Positions 18,558-27,903 of a stretch of DNA of 64,000 nucleotides are shown in pieces; the first letter of the stretch is position 1, and every line of letters begins with the position of its first letter. The notes under the pieces were generated by a model. That model worked only from the letters and a program-made list of their open reading frames with translations. It was not told where the DNA came from and searched no databases. The position numbers were made by a program, and so were the translations under genes. Where the stretch lies: NCBI RefSeq assembly GCF_003477885.1, contig NZ_QUEE01000018.1, positions 39,063 through 103,062 of the forward strand. Direction: 5' to 3'. This DNA is from Lachnotalea sp. AF33-28. GTDB lineage: Bacteria; Bacillota; Clostridia; Lachnospirales; Lachnospiraceae.

Positions 18558-18586
18558 TTGACAACCCTTTGATTGAAATTTATAAT
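18558..18586 (+). promoter_or_regulatory. Consensus sigma-A promoter of the peptide-catabolism operon
   Basis: TTGACA (18558-18563) and TATAAT (18581-18586) are separated by exactly 17 bases. The start site would fall near 18593, just before AGGAGG and the tldD ATG at 18622. This is among the strongest-looking promoters in the window. Confidence 0.8.
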
Positions 18587-18621
18587 GAACATATTACTGA
18601 ACATTTCAGGAGGAAATACAT

Positions 18622-20007
18622 ATGCTCACTCAACAGGAGGCAGCCCGTGTCCTTAACAAGGCGCTTTGCACCGGCGCCGATTTCGCAGAACTTTTTTTCG
18701 AAGACCGGGAGGAAAGCAATATACGGTGGGAGAAGGATTCGCTGTCCGGTGTGAAAGCCATTCGCATCTACGGTGCGGGTCTGTACGTGCTCTCAGGCAC
18801 CGGCAGTATCTATCTTTATTCCAATGACTGTTCCCTTACCGCCCTGCTTTCCCTGGCAGAGACGGCAGCGGAGCTGATTGAAGTCAGAACGAAGCGGCAG
18901 GCGGCTGTTCCGGATCAGTTTTACACTCCGGCTTTAAAGAATCCGAATCCCGTACTGCTGGCTCCCTCTTCAACAGGCGCCGATCGGAAAATCACGGTGC
19001 TAAAGCAGACCGCTGCGGCTGCGGCCTCTGCCGGACCGGCTGTTTTGAGTCTGAACGCAGATTATTTTGACACCGATCAGCGTATCTGGGTGATTAACAG
19101 TGAGGGGCTGTCCGTGAAGGACCGCAGAGTGACCACCAGGCTGCGGCTCCAGGCGGCCGTCAGCGACGGCAAAACCTCATTCTTCAACTGGGAGGATCTC
19201 ACCAGGCCGCAGGGGTTTGAAGCGTACCGCAATGAGGCGGATCACATCGGATTTGCCGAAGACATGGTGAGGAGGACGCGCGCCATGATGGACGGGAGGA
19301 GCGTCCCTGCCTGCACGGTGCCTGTGGTGCTGGAGGCAGGCGGCTGCGGCACACTCTGGCATGAAAGCTGCGGACATTCCCTGGAAGCTGCTGCAATCGC
19401 AGCGGGCAGCAGCGCCTTTATCGGGAAACTGGGACAGAAGGTGGCCTCAGACAGAGTCACACTGGTGGACGACGGTACGATGCCCGGTCTCTACGGCAGT
19501 TCCGCCGTGGACGACGAAGGGCATCCAAGACAGCGCAATGTGCTGATTGAGAACGGGATCCTGAAAAATTATATGTGTGACCGCCTGCATGGCAGGATGC
19601 TGAACCTGCCGTCCAATGGCTGTGGGCGGCGCCAGAATTATACCTATGCCCCAACCTCCCGCATGAGCAATACCTATCTGGCGGCGGGCAGGGATGACAA
19701 TGAGGAGATGATCACTTCCGTAAGTGAAGGGCTGTATGTGAAAAGCATAGGAGGGGGAACCGGAGGAATGCAGTTTTCCCTGGAGGTGAAAGAGGGCTGG
19801 TGGATCGAAAACGGCAGGCTCACCTACCCCGTGAAGGGACTGATGCTCACCGGCAACGGCCTGGAAGTGATCGGCAGGATCGACCGTGTGGGCACGGCGC
19901 TGGAATATGACAACGGAGGATTCTGCGGAGCGGCATCCGGACTGATCCCCACCACCACGTTCCAGCCCAGGGTGCGCATTGCGGAAATGTCCATAGGAGG
20001 AGCATGA
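18622..20007 (+). CDS. tldD: TldD-family zinc metalloprotease subunit
   Basis: The 461-residue protein carries the TldD zinc motif HESCGH (His247, Glu248, His251). The downstream DDGTMPGLYGSSAVDDEG and NYTYAPTSRMSNTYL segments are family hallmarks. TldD pairs with TldE (PmbA) in a barrel-shaped heterodimer that threads unfolded peptides to the zinc site. In enterobacteria it matures microcin B17 and degrades CcdA. Here it is the first gene of a nine-gene peptide operon behind a consensus promoter. TldE follows with a four-base ATGA overlap, so the two are translationally coupled. No RiPP precursor gene was seen nearby, so general peptide processing is more likely than toxin maturation. Confidence 0.92.
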   Translation: MLTQQEAARVLNKALCTGADFAELFFEDREESNIRWEKDSLSGVKAIRIYGAGLYVLSGTGSIYLYSNDCSLTALLSLAETAAELIEVRTKRQAAVPDQFYTPALKNPNPVLLAPSSTGADRKITVLKQTAAAAASAGPAVLSLNADYFDTDQRIWVINSEGLSVKDRRVTTRLRLQAAVSDGKTSFFNWEDLTRPQGFEAYRNEADHIGFAEDMVRRTRAMMDGRSVPACTVPVVLEAGGCGTLWHESCGHSLEAAAIAAGSSAFIGKLGQKVASDRVTLVDDGTMPGLYGSSAVDDEGHPRQRNVLIENGILKNYMCDRLHGRMLNLPSNGCGRRQNYTYAPTSRMSNTYLAAGRDDNEEMITSVSEGLYVKSIGGGTGGMQFSLEVKEGWWIENGRLTYPVKGLMLTGNGLEVIGRIDRVGTALEYDNGGFCGAASGLIPTTTFQPRVRIAEMSIGGA

Positions 20008-21368
20008 ATATGAGAGAACTGGAACGCTTAAGACCGCTCATGAAAGAACTGCCGGCGGATATCCGTGCGGCGCAGGTACAGGCGGAAAAGAGGGAAATCC
20101 TCTCGTTTGAGATACAGGACGGAGCCGTGAAAGGCGCGGAATACTCCTCTGTAACGGAGCTGTTTGTGAGTGCCGGAGGCGGCTTTTATTACACACAGAA
20201 GCTGGAAGAGGACCCGGAGGAGATGCTCGCGAAGGCGGCCGGGCTGGCCCGCTATTCCAATTCCGGTGGGGCAGGTCCCATGGTGAAAGGCAGCCGGCTT
20301 AAGACTGATTGCGGCCAGATACCTAAGACAGAGGAGCTGAAGGCAGCGGCAGCGGCGCTGGAAAAAGCAATACGGGAGGGCATCCCCGGTTCTAAGCCTG
20401 CGCTGCGCATGACAAGGACGAAGGAGACCAGAGGGCTGATAAATTCCTTGGATACGGATATCTGCTGTGAAAATATACGGTTGGAAGCGGAGCTTGAGAT
20501 GGCGGAGACCGATGGAGAAATCCCCTGTTTCCTGAACTGCGGCTTTTCTGCCCGCAGTCTGAAAGAGCTGACTGCCAAACCGTTTCTAAGACGAATCAGG
20601 CAATGGCGTGAAAACAGGCTGCCTTCGGGCACTCTGGATGCCGGCAGATACCGGACGCTGTTGGATGGGGAGGTGGTGACCAATATACTGGCCACAGCCT
20701 GGCAGATGTTTACCGGTGCGAATTACCGGAATGGCGCGACTCCTTATGCGGGAGATCTTTCGTGTGGCGCAGCGGACGGTAAACAGGTGTTTAGTCCCTG
20801 CCTTACGATAGAAGACCTGCCCTTTATGGAGCGTTCCGGCTATGGCTGCGCGGTGGACTGCGAGGGCACGCCGGCCTGCGCGCTGACCGTTGCTTTTGAG
20901 GGGCGGCTTACAGGTCTGCTGCACACGCTGGAAACTGCTTCTGAAATGGGACAGACACCCTGCGGCTGTGCCGGGCGCAAGGCGCTTTTAAGCGGCAATA
21001 TACATACACAGATACAGGCGATTCCCCGCAACTTCTGCATCCGGCCTGGAAAATGCACGGAAAAAGAACTGCTGGATGAGCTGCAAGACGGAATCTATGT
21101 CTTTGAGTCCTATGATGTGTTTCATTCCATCAATATTGCGTCCGGAGAGTTTCACATTCCCTGTAAGGCGATTCTTGTGGAAAACGGACAAAAAAAACGG
21201 TCGGCGGAAGGCATCACCATCAACGGAAACTTAAAAGAGCTTTTTGCCCATGTGACCGCGTGCGGAAACGGCCTGTTTGTGCGCCCCATGGACCTTTTAA
21301 AGAGCTATGCAGTGGCCGCGCCCAGCCTGCTGGTTTCGGAGATCGCGTTTACAGGATCTCAAGGGTGA
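20004..21368 (+). CDS. tldE: TldE/PmbA-family metalloprotease partner subunit
   Basis: The 454-residue paralogue of TldD lacks the HExxxH zinc motif, as expected for the TldE/PmbA partner. The N-terminal LERLRPLMKELPADIRAAQVQ and C-terminal GEFHIPCKAILVENGQ, GITINGNLKELFAHV match family organisation. It should form the TldD-TldE heterodimer with the preceding product. The first ATG overlaps the tldD stop. A GntR regulator gene follows 37 bases later. Confidence 0.87.
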   Translation: MNMRELERLRPLMKELPADIRAAQVQAEKREILSFEIQDGAVKGAEYSSVTELFVSAGGGFYYTQKLEEDPEEMLAKAAGLARYSNSGGAGPMVKGSRLKTDCGQIPKTEELKAAAAALEKAIREGIPGSKPALRMTRTKETRGLINSLDTDICCENIRLEAELEMAETDGEIPCFLNCGFSARSLKELTAKPFLRRIRQWRENRLPSGTLDAGRYRTLLDGEVVTNILATAWQMFTGANYRNGATPYAGDLSCGAADGKQVFSPCLTIEDLPFMERSGYGCAVDCEGTPACALTVAFEGRLTGLLHTLETASEMGQTPCGCAGRKALLSGNIHTQIQAIPRNFCIRPGKCTEKELLDELQDGIYVFESYDVFHSINIASGEFHIPCKAILVENGQKKRSAEGITINGNLKELFAHVTACGNGLFVRPMDLLKSYAVAAPSLLVSEIAFTGSQG

Positions 21369-21405
21369 GACACTCCAATTCGTTAATAAGAAAGGAGCCG
21401 TTCCA

Positions 21406-21999
21406 ATGGCTACACTGACAGAACAAATCTACGAAAAAATCCGGCAGGACATCTATATGCTGCGACTGCCGGATCATGAATTCCTGACGGAGACAGCGCT
21501 CGCCGACCGCTATCAGGTGAGCAAAGCGCCCGTGCGGGAAGCATTATACCGGCTGTGCCGGGAAGGGCTGATGGTCAGCTATCCCAGAAGGGGATACAGG
21601 ATCGCCATGATCTCGGAGGAGGAATATGAGGAGATTCGGCGGATCCGGTATCTGAATGAATGTGCGGCCGTGGATCTGCTGCTGAAAAAGGCGGACCGGC
21701 CCGCTCTGGAGGCGATTGCAGAGGCTGCAGAGCATACCGGGGATGTGGGCGGCAATATGAAATTTCATATGTCGCTGGCCGCCGCTGCGGATAATCCGGT
21801 GCTGACGGATATCATCGACCGGCTGGTGACAAGCCTTGCCAGAAGCGTTTCCATGTTAAAACGCGCGGGCCAGGGCCGGATTCCGGTTTATCATCAGGAG
21901 ATCGCGGCGGCTTTGATGAAAGGCGACGCCAAGAGCGCAAAAGAGTATTTAAAAAAAGACATCGGTATCGAGGAGGAAAGTCGAAATGAAGATTATTGA
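21406..21999 (+). CDS. GntR-family transcriptional regulator (FadR-like, short FCD domain)
   Basis: The 197-residue regulator has an N-terminal winged helix (about 1-68; LTETALADRYQVSKAPVREALYRL, then the wing YPRRGYRIA) typical of GntR proteins. A shortened alpha-helical FCD ligand domain follows, with FHMSLAAAADNPVLTDII. I chose ATG 21406 because AAAGGAG sits nine bases before it; the longer reading overlaps TldE. The gene lies inside the peptide operon and overlaps the next gene by 14 bases, so autoregulation by an amino acid or peptide breakdown product is plausible but inferred. Confidence 0.87.
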   Translation: MATLTEQIYEKIRQDIYMLRLPDHEFLTETALADRYQVSKAPVREALYRLCREGLMVSYPRRGYRIAMISEEEYEEIRRIRYLNECAAVDLLLKKADRPALEAIAEAAEHTGDVGGNMKFHMSLAAAADNPVLTDIIDRLVTSLARSVSMLKRAGQGRIPVYHQEIAAALMKGDAKSAKEYLKKDIGIEEESRNEDY

Positions 22000-22930
22000 A
22001 GCACAGGAAGTAAGGGAACTTCTGTCCCCGAAGAAATGCATTGAGGTGATGAAACAGGCGCTTACGGATCTGGAAAACGGCGTCTGCACCATGCCGCCCC
22101 GGCTGATCTGCACGATGCCGAATTCAGCGAAATTCGGATTCATGCCCGCTTATATCGGAAAGTATTTCGGCGCTAAGGTGTTAAATGCCTATGGGCCCAA
22201 TGAAGGAACAGAATATCCGTCCCATATCGGATATGTGATGCTGTTTGAATCCGAACACTGCACGGTGGCCGGCATGGTGGACGCTTCCAGCATCACGGAA
22301 ATCCGCACCGGCGCGGTCAGCGCTGTGGCCACCGATCTGCTGGCGGCTAAGGACGCGGCAAAGATCGCCTTTATCGGAGCCGGCGCTCAGGCCAGATCCC
22401 ATATGGCGGCTATTCGTGAGGTGCGGGATATCACACAGGCAAGCGTCTATGATATCCGTCCCGACAGCGCGAAACGTTTCCGGAAAGAGACAGAGGAAAA
22501 ATACGGGATACCGGTTGCTGTCTGCTCAAACGTGCGGGATGCGGTCTGCGGCGCTGACATCATCTGCACCGTCTCTCCGGGAAAGGAGCCGGTGCTGACG
22601 CTTGATATGGTAAAACCCGGCTGCCACATCAACGCTGTGGGAACTTTTTCGCCCACGACCAGAGAGGTGGCATCCGATCTGATGGCTGCCGGAAAGCTTT
22701 ATGCGGATCAGACGGAGGCCATGAAGCGGGAGAGCGGGGAATTCCTGATACCGAAAGCGGAAGGCCTGCTGGATGATGAGGCAATTGTCGGTTCTATCGG
22801 AGAACTGCTGTTAGGCAGGGTCCGGGGCAGGGAAAGCGCAGAGGAAATAACGATTTTTGACGCTCTGGGGCTGGCAGTAGAGGATGTGGCCAGCGCGGCC
22901 AGTGTGCTGATGTCCGGATGCGGGAAATAA
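21986..22930 (+). CDS. Ornithine cyclodeaminase / mu-crystallin family protein
   Basis: The 314-residue protein shows the family's substrate region (PPRLICTMPNSAKFGFMPAY), the Lys-containing strand GAKVLNAYGPNEG and the NAD-binding Rossmann motif IAFIGAGAQARSHMAAI. Members include ornithine cyclodeaminase (ornithine to proline and ammonia), alanine dehydrogenase and ketimine (pyrroline-2-carboxylate) reductases; the sequence does not decide between them. In an operon of proline-directed peptidases, a proline-linked or cyclic-imine reaction is the natural guess. It overlaps the GntR gene by 14 bases and precedes the M61-like gene by 13. Confidence 0.85.
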   Translation: MKIIEAQEVRELLSPKKCIEVMKQALTDLENGVCTMPPRLICTMPNSAKFGFMPAYIGKYFGAKVLNAYGPNEGTEYPSHIGYVMLFESEHCTVAGMVDASSITEIRTGAVSAVATDLLAAKDAAKIAFIGAGAQARSHMAAIREVRDITQASVYDIRPDSAKRFRKETEEKYGIPVAVCSNVRDAVCGADIICTVSPGKEPVLTLDMVKPGCHINAVGTFSPTTREVASDLMAAGKLYADQTEAMKRESGEFLIPKAEGLLDDEAIVGSIGELLLGRVRGRESAEEITIFDALGLAVEDVASAASVLMSGCGK

Positions 22931-22943
22931 CGGAGGTGTAACC

Positions 22944-24359
22944 ATGAGTGAAGAAAATAAACAGCATCTGAAACTGACTGTGGTGCTGAAACCGGAATGG
23001 AACACGGACCGTGTGGACAGGATGAATGTGACGGTTCGGGCGGATATCAGGGCAGCTGCCGGAGAAGAGCTTTTTTATATACAGAGTGAGACAGTCACCA
23101 TTCCGTTTTGTAAAATGGAGGATCTGCAGATTTCGGATGCACAGGGGGAAATCACCTTTGATACTGTGCAAAGAGAGCAGTATCCCGTAAAGCTCACCGG
23201 GTATACGGCGAAGAGACAGACACAGGGGGAAGTGCAGATCGCCTATGCGGTCTATCCGCGAGAGGTGACAAAGGACCAGCGCTATGGGCCGTATTTTGAT
23301 TTCCGCAGTGAGGAAGGCGGCGCTAACGGGGCCGGAGTGACATTTCTTCCCATGCTGCCGGAAGGACAGTATGATATTACGTTAGACTGGGACCTGACCG
23401 GGATGCCGGAGGGTAGCGGCGGGGTATGGAGCTTCGGTGAGGGGAAGCAGCTTAGGACGGATTCCTCTTCCACACTGGTTTACTCCTATTACGCGGTGGG
23501 ACTGCTGCATTCCTGTACGGATAATGAGTTCGGCTTTTACTGGTTTGGCCGCCCCTCTTTCCCCATCGCAGAGGCTGCGGGAAGAGTAAAAAAGATGTTT
23601 GCCGCCATGGCGGAATTTTTCGGAGACAAAGATACGGCATACCGGGTCTTTGCCAGAAAAGATCCCTTTGAGCAGAGCGGGGGGACCGCTCTGACCAGAT
23701 CCTTTATGTTCGGCTATAACGATACTCTGCCCCCCACGGTGGAAAGTCTGCAGAATCTTCTGGCCCATGAGATGGTGCATAACTGGCCGCATATGAACGA
23801 TGAACCCTACGGAAGCACCACCTGGTACACGGAAGGGACTGCCGAATACTACAGTGTCATGCTGCCTTACAGAAACCGTATCGTGTCCCTGGAGGATACC
23901 TTGCGGCAGATTCAGAAAAGGACGGATCAGTACTATACCAATCCCACCAACCGTCTAAGCAACAGCGAGGCGGCAAAGCAGTACTGGACGGACCGGCGTA
24001 CACAGAGGCTTGCCTATGGGAGAGGCTTCTTTTTCCTGGCAAATGTGGATGCAAAGGTGCGCAGGGCCACCGGCGGGGACAAGTCGCTGGATGATGTGGT
24101 AAAGCCGCTGACCGGCCGCTACATGGCGGATGGAAGCGGAAACAATGAGGATTTTATCTCTATGGTGAGGGAAGTCGGCGGGATCGATATCCGGAAGGAA
24201 TTTGAGGCCATGGAGCAGGGATGCCTGCCCGTGCCGGATCCGGACAGCTTTGACGGCCTGTTTGACAGGGACGAAATTGAGACGGCATATGCCGATACCG
24301 GGGAAAGCGCGGTATCCTATAGATGGAGGATGAGAGAGAGGAAGAAGGATGAAGCTTGA
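22944..24359 (+). CDS. M61-like zinc metallopeptidase, cytosolic
   Basis: The 471-residue gluzincin has HEMVHNW (zinc ligands His275 and His279, catalytic Glu276) and a downstream WYTEGTAEYY that supplies the third ligand. That spacing fits the M61 glycyl-aminopeptidase group. The N-terminal about 200 residues form a beta-rich domain, as in M61. No signal peptide and no PDZ domain are evident, unlike many M61 enzymes. The role is likely trimming of imported peptides from the N-terminus. Its stop overlaps the start of the S10 carboxypeptidase by 11 bases, so an aminopeptidase and a carboxypeptidase are translationally coupled. Confidence 0.78.
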   Translation: MSEENKQHLKLTVVLKPEWNTDRVDRMNVTVRADIRAAAGEELFYIQSETVTIPFCKMEDLQISDAQGEITFDTVQREQYPVKLTGYTAKRQTQGEVQIAYAVYPREVTKDQRYGPYFDFRSEEGGANGAGVTFLPMLPEGQYDITLDWDLTGMPEGSGGVWSFGEGKQLRTDSSSTLVYSYYAVGLLHSCTDNEFGFYWFGRPSFPIAEAAGRVKKMFAAMAEFFGDKDTAYRVFARKDPFEQSGGTALTRSFMFGYNDTLPPTVESLQNLLAHEMVHNWPHMNDEPYGSTTWYTEGTAEYYSVMLPYRNRIVSLEDTLRQIQKRTDQYYTNPTNRLSNSEAAKQYWTDRRTQRLAYGRGFFFLANVDAKVRRATGGDKSLDDVVKPLTGRYMADGSGNNEDFISMVREVGGIDIRKEFEAMEQGCLPVPDPDSFDGLFDRDEIETAYADTGESAVSYRWRMRERKKDEA

Positions 24360-25800
24360 TCAGAATCAGATCCGTTCTTACAGGACGGAACATGAAATGC
24401 AACTGCGTGGCAGCCGCACCGTCTGCCAGGTGATTACCGAAGAAGTCCCGTTTACGGATGAACAGGGGGAGATCGCGGCAACCGCTTTTCTCTATACGTA
24501 TCTTGGAAATGGCGGCGAGGGGGCACCGGTCATATTTGCCTTTAACGGCGGTCCCGGTTCTTCCTGTGTATGGGAACATTTGGGCCTGTTCGGCGCGGTG
24601 CGGGTAAAGCTGGATGACAGCACAAATCCCAGCCTTTTCCCGCCCTATGAGCTGGAGGATAACCCATACTGCCTGCTGGACTGCTGCGATGTGGTGATGA
24701 TCGATCCGCCGGGCTGCGGCTACGGCCGGTTACTTAAGGAGGAGGCGGGCGGCAGCTTCTTCGGCGTCTTAGAGGATGCCAAGTGTATGGCGGATCTCAT
24801 AGAGGACTGGGTGATCCGGTATGGACGCATCGCGTCCCCCAAATATCTGGCGGGAGAGAGTTATGGTACGATTCGTTCCTGCATGCTGTTAAGTGAGCTG
24901 ATGGGAGGGCCGATGAGCGCCGGAAGAAGGCTGCGGGCAATCCCGATCAACGGGGTCATCATGCTTGGAACTGCAATCTGCATGGATTATTTCCATAACC
25001 GGCCTGCTGTGGAGGAGGCAGTTCTCCAGCTGCCGGGCATGGCTTGTGTAAACCTGTACCACCATCCGCTGGATGAGGGTAAGAAGCAGGAATGGACCGC
25101 CTGCGGTCTGCCGGTCCCGGATTGTGCGGCAGAGACCGCGGATATCGCCTGGAAATTTGCCGGAGAGCAGTATCTGCCGGCGCTTTTTCAGGGAAGCGGC
25201 CTTTCGGAGGATAGACGCCGGCTCCTCGTGCGGCAGATGTCTCTTCTCACCGGTGTAGAGGAAGCCTGGTTTGAGAGGCATGGCCTGAACCTGCCTGTGG
25301 ATGTATTTTTATCGGAAGTGCTTGCAGGGGAGGGGAAGGATGCCGGTGCCTATGACGGCCGCTATACGATGCGGCATCTGGACCCGGTGCAGATGAAGGA
25401 TCCTGTGGCGGACGACCCGGCCATGGGAAAGTACACCGCCGCATTCATCGGAGCAATGAACGGAAAGATGAAGGAATATCTGGGGCTTGCAAATATGAAC
25501 CGGCCATACGATTCCATCGATTTTGAAGTGAACGGCCGATGGAATTATCAGACTCCCCGGACGCCTGCCGAGTGCCTGGAATGGGCCATGAGAAGAAATG
25601 AGGGGCTGCGCGTGTTTTTTGGAAGCGGCCTGTACGATATGGTGACGCCACCCGGAACCGTGCGGTATCTGAAAAACCACCTGGCGCTGTCAAAAGAGAG
25701 GGTGACTGTCAAAGAATACGAATCCGGACATATGCCCTATCTGGGAGACGGACCGGCCGGCCGCCTGTATGAAGATCTGCGGGAATTTATCCTGTCATAG
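24349..25800 (+). CDS. S10-family serine carboxypeptidase, cytosolic
   Basis: The 483-residue alpha/beta hydrolase has the S10 oxyanion region FNGGPGSSCVW, the nucleophile motif GESYGT with Ser171 (usual GESYGG) and the terminal EYESGHMPYLG with the catalytic His. The Asp is probably in the GLYDMVTPPG strand. S10 enzymes remove C-terminal residues from peptides, usually at acid pH in secreted or vacuolar settings. This one has no signal peptide. Its place between an M61-like aminopeptidase and two S9 enzymes supports digestion of imported peptides. The final T instead of G in GESYGT is a mild deviation. Confidence 0.85.
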   Translation: MKLDQNQIRSYRTEHEMQLRGSRTVCQVITEEVPFTDEQGEIAATAFLYTYLGNGGEGAPVIFAFNGGPGSSCVWEHLGLFGAVRVKLDDSTNPSLFPPYELEDNPYCLLDCCDVVMIDPPGCGYGRLLKEEAGGSFFGVLEDAKCMADLIEDWVIRYGRIASPKYLAGESYGTIRSCMLLSELMGGPMSAGRRLRAIPINGVIMLGTAICMDYFHNRPAVEEAVLQLPGMACVNLYHHPLDEGKKQEWTACGLPVPDCAAETADIAWKFAGEQYLPALFQGSGLSEDRRRLLVRQMSLLTGVEEAWFERHGLNLPVDVFLSEVLAGEGKDAGAYDGRYTMRHLDPVQMKDPVADDPAMGKYTAAFIGAMNGKMKEYLGLANMNRPYDSIDFEVNGRWNYQTPRTPAECLEWAMRRNEGLRVFFGSGLYDMVTPPGTVRYLKNHLALSKERVTVKEYESGHMPYLGDGPAGRLYEDLREFILS

Positions 25801-25836
25801 GAAACAAGCTAAACAAAAATCAGCGAGGTAAATACA

Positions 25837-27903
25837 TTGAAGAAACTGCTGGAGTATGAGGATTTACGGAAGATGGAGTATCTGTCGGCGCCATCCGCAT
25901 CGCCGGATGGCAGACAGGCAGCATATGTGGTGCAGAAAGCGGATCGGACGGGACGCTTTGTGCCCCGTATCTTTCTTATCGATACGGAATCGGGGGAGAT
26001 CAGTCCCCTCTTTGAAGACAGCGCGCAGGAAGCGGATGCGCCTGCATTCTCCCCGGACGGTCAGAAACTGGCCTATCTTAGAAAAGGGAAGACGGAAAAT
26101 CAGATCTGGGTCTATGACAGGGAGAGCCGTAAGCATAAAAAGGTGACGAGTGCGCGCCATGGCGTGGAGGAATTTACATGGTCCGCCGACAGCCGGAAAC
26201 TGGCGTTTACCGCTCCCTGTTTTTCTGGGGAGAGATTAAACTGGCTGCGGGAGATGACGGAACGGGAAAAGGGACAATGGACGGATGAAAGGGATCACAG
26301 CCCTGTTGTGATTGAAAATCTCCTGTACAAGCTGGATGATACATATGGCGTGCGCGATGGCAGTGTCAGACAGATCGGCATCGTCTGTGCCGGGGGAAGC
26401 GGACAGCAGATCCTGACGGATGGCCGTATGGACTGCTATAAACCTGCATTTTCGCGCGACGGGAGATTTCTCGCATATTACGGACGGCCGTATGCGCATG
26501 TGAAGGAACTGACGGCGGAGATATTTGTACGGGATCTGAAAAGCGGTGAGGTTTCTATGATAAAGGGAGAGCGTGAAGCCGACGATACGAATCCGGTGAT
26601 CTTTGCCGCCGACGGGCAGAGCGTGATCTTTGCCGCTTATGAAAAGGGGAAAAACGGCGGGTTTTCTCTCCAGCTGTTTCGGCGCGGCAGAAAAGACGGC
26701 CGAGAAATCTGCCTGTTTCCTGAGGAGGAGATCTGTCACGGCGTAGACAGCCTGCCTTTGGGACGCACTGCATACGGGAGGGAGAGCGCAGCCTACCAGA
26801 TAAACGCTGATGGGCAGTACATCTATTTCAGGTCCGGCTGGATGGGGTGCGAGAACCTTTACCGGCTTTCTCTTGCCGGGGAGGCGGTTGTGGAGCCCGT
26901 GCTGGAGGATGAGATGTCCGTACATTCCTTCTGTGTGCCCATGGGAGGGAAGATCGTATATACCCGGGGGGATCTGCTGACTCCGGCCGAGCTTTATGCG
27001 GTCCCATATGAGGAGGCTGGCGTCAGGGCCGACCGGGAGGCGCAGCGGAGGCTGACCGTTTCCAACAGCTGGCTAGAGGAGTTTGAGCTGTCCCTGCCCG
27101 AGGAGCTGTGGGTGGACTCTTATGATAAAAAAGCGAGGATTCACGGCTTTGTGATGAAACCCTCCGCATATGAAGAAGGCATGAAGTATCCGGCGGTGTT
27201 GGATGTGCATGGGGGACCTTCCGGCTTTTATGCCCATGATTTCTGGTTTGAGTTTCAGATGATTGCCGCCAGGGGGATGGCGGTGGTCTACTGTGATCCG
27301 AGAGGCAGTTTCGGCTATGGGATGGAGTTTGCTTCCGGCAGCTACTGCTGGGGACAGGAATCCATGGATGATCTTTTCGCATTTATGGACGGCGCTGCAG
27401 AGCTTGGATTCATAGATGCAGAGTGGACCGGAGTGACGGGCGGCAGCTACGGTGGGCATATGACAAACCGCATCATCGGAACCACGGACCGGTTTAAGGC
27501 AGCGGTAACCCAGCGGACGCTGGCCAATCTGGCCACCTCCTACGGTACCGGGGATATGGGCTTTATCTGGTCGGAGAACGGGATGCAGTCAGAGCTGGAA
27601 AATCTGCTGTCCAGAGCCGAAAAAAGCCCGATCGGAAAGATTGACCGCATGAAGACTCCTCTGCTTATCCTGCATGGGGAGAAGGATTACCGCTGCTCAT
27701 TGGAACAGGGGGAGCAGATGTTTATCGCCATGAAGGACCGCAACCCGGAGGTGCCGGTGCGCTTTGTGGTATTCCCGGGTGAAAATCACGGCATAACCAG
27801 ACACGGCAAGGTGCATTTTCAGATTGCCCACCTGCGGGAACTGACGGAATGGTTCGTCCGTTTCCTGGTGGAGAAAGAGGACTGGAAGGGGGAGAAGGCA
27901 TGA
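25837..27903 (+). CDS. S9-family (prolyl oligopeptidase-like) serine peptidase, copy 1
   Basis: The 688-residue protein has an N-terminal beta-propeller with repeated SPDG-type blades (SAPSASPDGRQAAYV, PAFSPDGQKLAYL, FTWSADSRKLAFT). A C-terminal alpha/beta hydrolase carries nucleophile Ser537 in GGSYGGHM, HGEKDYRCS for the Asp and GENHGI for the His. This is the S9C acylaminoacyl-peptidase/DPP type, which takes short peptides through the propeller. The start is TTG at 25837, supported by GCGAGG upstream and by the conserved LRKMEYLSAPSASPDG following it. Its stop overlaps the ATG of the second S9 gene by four bases. Confidence 0.9.
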   Translation: MKKLLEYEDLRKMEYLSAPSASPDGRQAAYVVQKADRTGRFVPRIFLIDTESGEISPLFEDSAQEADAPAFSPDGQKLAYLRKGKTENQIWVYDRESRKHKKVTSARHGVEEFTWSADSRKLAFTAPCFSGERLNWLREMTEREKGQWTDERDHSPVVIENLLYKLDDTYGVRDGSVRQIGIVCAGGSGQQILTDGRMDCYKPAFSRDGRFLAYYGRPYAHVKELTAEIFVRDLKSGEVSMIKGEREADDTNPVIFAADGQSVIFAAYEKGKNGGFSLQLFRRGRKDGREICLFPEEEICHGVDSLPLGRTAYGRESAAYQINADGQYIYFRSGWMGCENLYRLSLAGEAVVEPVLEDEMSVHSFCVPMGGKIVYTRGDLLTPAELYAVPYEEAGVRADREAQRRLTVSNSWLEEFELSLPEELWVDSYDKKARIHGFVMKPSAYEEGMKYPAVLDVHGGPSGFYAHDFWFEFQMIAARGMAVVYCDPRGSFGYGMEFASGSYCWGQESMDDLFAFMDGAAELGFIDAEWTGVTGGSYGGHMTNRIIGTTDRFKAAVTQRTLANLATSYGTGDMGFIWSENGMQSELENLLSRAEKSPIGKIDRMKTPLLILHGEKDYRCSLEQGEQMFIAMKDRNPEVPVRFVVFPGENHGITRHGKVHFQIAHLRELTEWFVRFLVEKEDWKGEKA

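Noticed and set aside
18622..21368. TldDE as part of a microcin-like RiPP cluster
   Set aside because: No precursor peptide, cyclodehydratase, radical-SAM modifier or export/immunity gene is nearby; the neighbours are catabolic peptidases.
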